A stretch of DNA of 6,114 bases from Oscillospiraceae bacterium (GTDB lineage Bacteria; Bacillota_A; Clostridia; Oscillospirales; Ruminococcaceae): assembly GCA_017400025.1 (NCBI GenBank), contig JAFQAF010000252.1:1-6114 (forward strand), written 5' to 3'. Positions 4,840 to 6,114 of this stretch are shown here, in pieces; position 1 is the stretch's first letter; each line of letters opens with the position of its first letter. The notes below the pieces were generated by a model. That model was not told the DNA's origin. It made no database searches and saw only the letters and a list, made by a program, of their open reading frames with translations. The position numbers were made by a program, and so were the translations under genes.

Positions 4840-5598
4840 TTATTTGAGGAGTGCACCGTATGCAGTTTTGAAAGCAGTGTCAATATTTTTGTGGACATTG
4901 CCCTCGTCCATAACATTCACGCCGCTGATGGTTATGCCGCCACGGCCGGCAATTTTGCCTATAACCAGTTCATAGTCCCCCAGTTCCATTGCGGCATGGA
5001 AGGTTTTATCAACTATGTTCTGGCCTACCTCACGGTCAAAGCCCAGTTTTTCTGCTGTGTTGATAAAGCAGTCCAGTATGTAGGCGGCATAGCACAGACC
5101 GCAGGCAGCAAGTGCAGTCAGCGGTGCCAGTTCTTCTTCTGTGCAGTCTATAACAGTTCCCACTTTTGAGAACATTTCTTTTATTCTTTCCTTGTTGCCG
5201 GCTGCCTCAGCCTTTTCATCAAAGCATATGCCAACTATGGACAGCCCGTTTTCTGCTGCAAGAGTAGGGATAACCCTTACAATCTGGCCGTCAAAGTATG
5301 CTTTCAGTTCCCGCATTTTCACTTCTGCCATACAGCTGAAAATCAGTTTTCCGCTGAATTTTTTCCATTCGTCAGCCATTTCAGTAAAAGCTTTTTTAGG
5401 TATAGCTATAAGCACAGCATCGCATTTTTCTGCAACTGTATCTGTATCAGCTATTTCCAGGTTAAGATCGCCTGCTTTTTTTACAGCACGGTCGCTTTTA
5501 TCACATACAACAATGTCTTTGGCAGGAACTCCCTGCTTTATAAGCCCTGTGATCAGGCTTCTGCCCATATCACCAAAACCGATAATACCTATTTTCAT
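4840..5598 (-). CDS. Pyrroline-5-carboxylate reductase family (ProC-like) oxidoreductase
   Basis: A 252-residue cytoplasmic dinucleotide-dependent reductase related to ProC, which makes proline from 1-pyrroline-5-carboxylate. The Rossmann start is MKIGIIGFGDMGRSLITGLI (1-20) with the GxGxMG motif (7-12). CDAVLIAIPK (59-68) is the usual strand before the nicotinamide site, and a C-terminal helical dimerisation domain runs from about 150. Key ProC motifs are altered: RVIPTLAAENG (108-118) replaces RxMPNxP, TALAACGLCY (161-170) replaces TAxSGSGPAY, and AGRGGITISG (217-226) replaces the SPGGTTxxG loop. Length is slightly below the usual 260-280. Genuine proline synthesis is therefore uncertain; a ComER-like or other imine/keto reductase role is possible. 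ATG at 5598 follows GAGG (5606-5609 on this strand) with a 7-nt spacer. It lies just downstream of a PhzF-like gene on the same strand and has its own predicted promoter. Confidence 0.82.
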   Translation of the reverse strand: MKIGIIGFGDMGRSLITGLIKQGVPAKDIVVCDKSDRAVKKAGDLNLEIADTDTVAEKCDAVLIAIPKKAFTEMADEWKKFSGKLIFSCMAEVKMRELKAYFDGQIVRVIPTLAAENGLSIVGICFDEKAEAAGNKERIKEMFSKVGTVIDCTEEELAPLTALAACGLCYAAYILDCFINTAEKLGFDREVGQNIVDKTFHAAMELGDYELVIGKIAGRGGITISGVNVMDEGNVHKNIDTAFKTAYGALLK

Positions 5599-5638
5599 AA
5601 TAAAACCTCGTTATCAGATAACATATTCGTATATATAA

Positions 5639-5667
5639 ATTATAGTATATAAGGGCTGCAAATGCAA
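5639..5667 (-). promoter_or_regulatory. Predicted sigma-A promoter for the ProC-like gene
   Basis: On the minus strand, TTGCAT (5667-5662) and TATAAT (5644-5639) are separated by 17 nt. The -10 is a perfect match and the -35 is partial (TTG conserved). It lies in the 79-nt gap between the PhzF-like gene and the reductase, about 40 nt upstream of the reductase start. Confidence 0.6.
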
Positions 5668-5677
5668 TAAAAGCCGG

Positions 5678-6114
5678 TTAAATAAATATTGTGCTCTTTG
5701 CAAAAAGAGCGGCTCTGCCTGCCAGTTTTATTCTGTCCCCTGCAACAGTGCAGAAAAGCTGGCCGCCTCTTGCAGACGCCTGCCAGGCATTTATCTGATT
5801 TTTGCCCAGTCTTCTGGCCCAGTATGGCACTATATGGCAGTGGCCGCTGCCGCATACCGGGTCTTCGTTTATTTTCAGCTTAGGTGCAAAGGAGCGGGAA
5901 ACACAGTCAAAATCTTTTCCCGGTGCAGATACGTGGAGAAGCGCACCTTCCAGCTGCAGCACTTTTTCCATGTCCGGTTTCATATTGCGCACAATGTTTT
6001 CGTCTTCCACTATACACAGTAGGTCCCTGCCTATAAATGCGGCTGTGGGTTTTACACCTATAACCTCTGTCATGGCTTGTGTAACTTCAACAGGTTTCAG
6101 TATGTATGCAGGAA
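5678..6114 (-). CDS. PhzF family protein (C-terminal part, cut by window edge)
   Basis: About 144 C-terminal residues of a PhzF/YddE-family isomerase-like protein; the family runs to about 260-300 residues, so the N-terminal half lies beyond the window. PhzF itself isomerises a dihydro-hydroxyanthranilate intermediate in phenazine synthesis, but most bacterial homologues have no known substrate. The second domain is clear: DLLCIVEDENIV, then DFDCVSRSFAPKLKINEDPV, the signature CGSGHCHIVPYWARRLGK (family EDPxTGSAHxxLxPYW), and QASARGGQL with a final hydrophobic strand. The frame is open to the edge at 6114 with no start needed inside; the Met at 6073 is internal, because the frame upstream of it continues with family-like sequence (PAYILKPVEVTQA). 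The catalytic Glu of the first domain is out of view. Stop is at 5678-5680. No strong terminator follows, so some readthrough into the ProC-like gene is possible. Confidence 0.88.
   Translation of the reverse strand, partial: PAYILKPVEVTQAMTEVIGVKPTAAFIGRDLLCIVEDENIVRNMKPDMEKVLQLEGALLHVSAPGKDFDCVSRSFAPKLKINEDPVCGSGHCHIVPYWARRLGKNQINAWQASARGGQLFCTVAGDRIKLAGRAALFAKSTIFI

Noticed and set aside
4792..5638. Plus-strand open frames opposite the ProC-like gene (4792-5169 and 5141-5638)
   Set aside because: They are antisense to a clear Rossmann-fold gene and pass through the bidirectional terminator. The products look like random hydrophobic sequence.

Overview
The window looks like chromosomal DNA from an endospore-forming member of the Clostridia (Firmicutes/Bacillota). 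The evidence is the conserved block mazG - HU - rqcP(yabO) - yabP - yabQ - divIC, which includes two sporulation genes (yabP, yabQ) and a Gram-positive type septum protein. Strong GGAGG-type ribosome binding sites, T-rich intrinsic terminators and moderate GC content by eye fit this. The genus cannot be told from the sequence. No RNA gene, insertion sequence, CRISPR array or phage signature is visible.

Region 1 (1-1935, + strand) is the housekeeping/sporulation block. It holds the 3' end of mazG (nucleotide-pool cleaning), HU (nucleoid protein), a hairpin terminator, rqcP (ribosome quality control), yabP and yabQ (forespore coat/cortex programme, overlapping by 4 nt), and divIC (cell division), closed by a terminator. 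Promoter-like sequences match the expected logic. A near-perfect sigma-E promoter lies just upstream of yabP. A sigma-A promoter sits across the end of yabQ, so that divIC can be made in growing cells.

Region 2 (1936-3054, +) is a single sppA signal peptide peptidase gene. It has its own sigma-A promoter and terminator and a Ser/Lys dyad 52 residues apart. It stands where yabR/spoIIE/tilS-like genes often follow divIC in other Firmicutes.

Region 3 (3055-4828, +) holds two adjacent nucleoside hydrolase family genes, 14 nt apart and each with a strong ribosome binding site. The second keeps the DxDxxxDD metal/catalytic motif. The first is shorter (242 aa) and has lost most of the catalytic and ribose-binding residues, so it looks like a pseudoenzyme paired with an enzyme. 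This is the most unusual item in the window. A symmetric hairpin ends the pair and can also serve the convergent gene.

Region 4 (4829-6114, - strand) contains a divergent pyrroline-5-carboxylate reductase-like oxidoreductase with its own promoter. Upstream of it is the C-terminal half of a PhzF-family protein, cut by the window edge.
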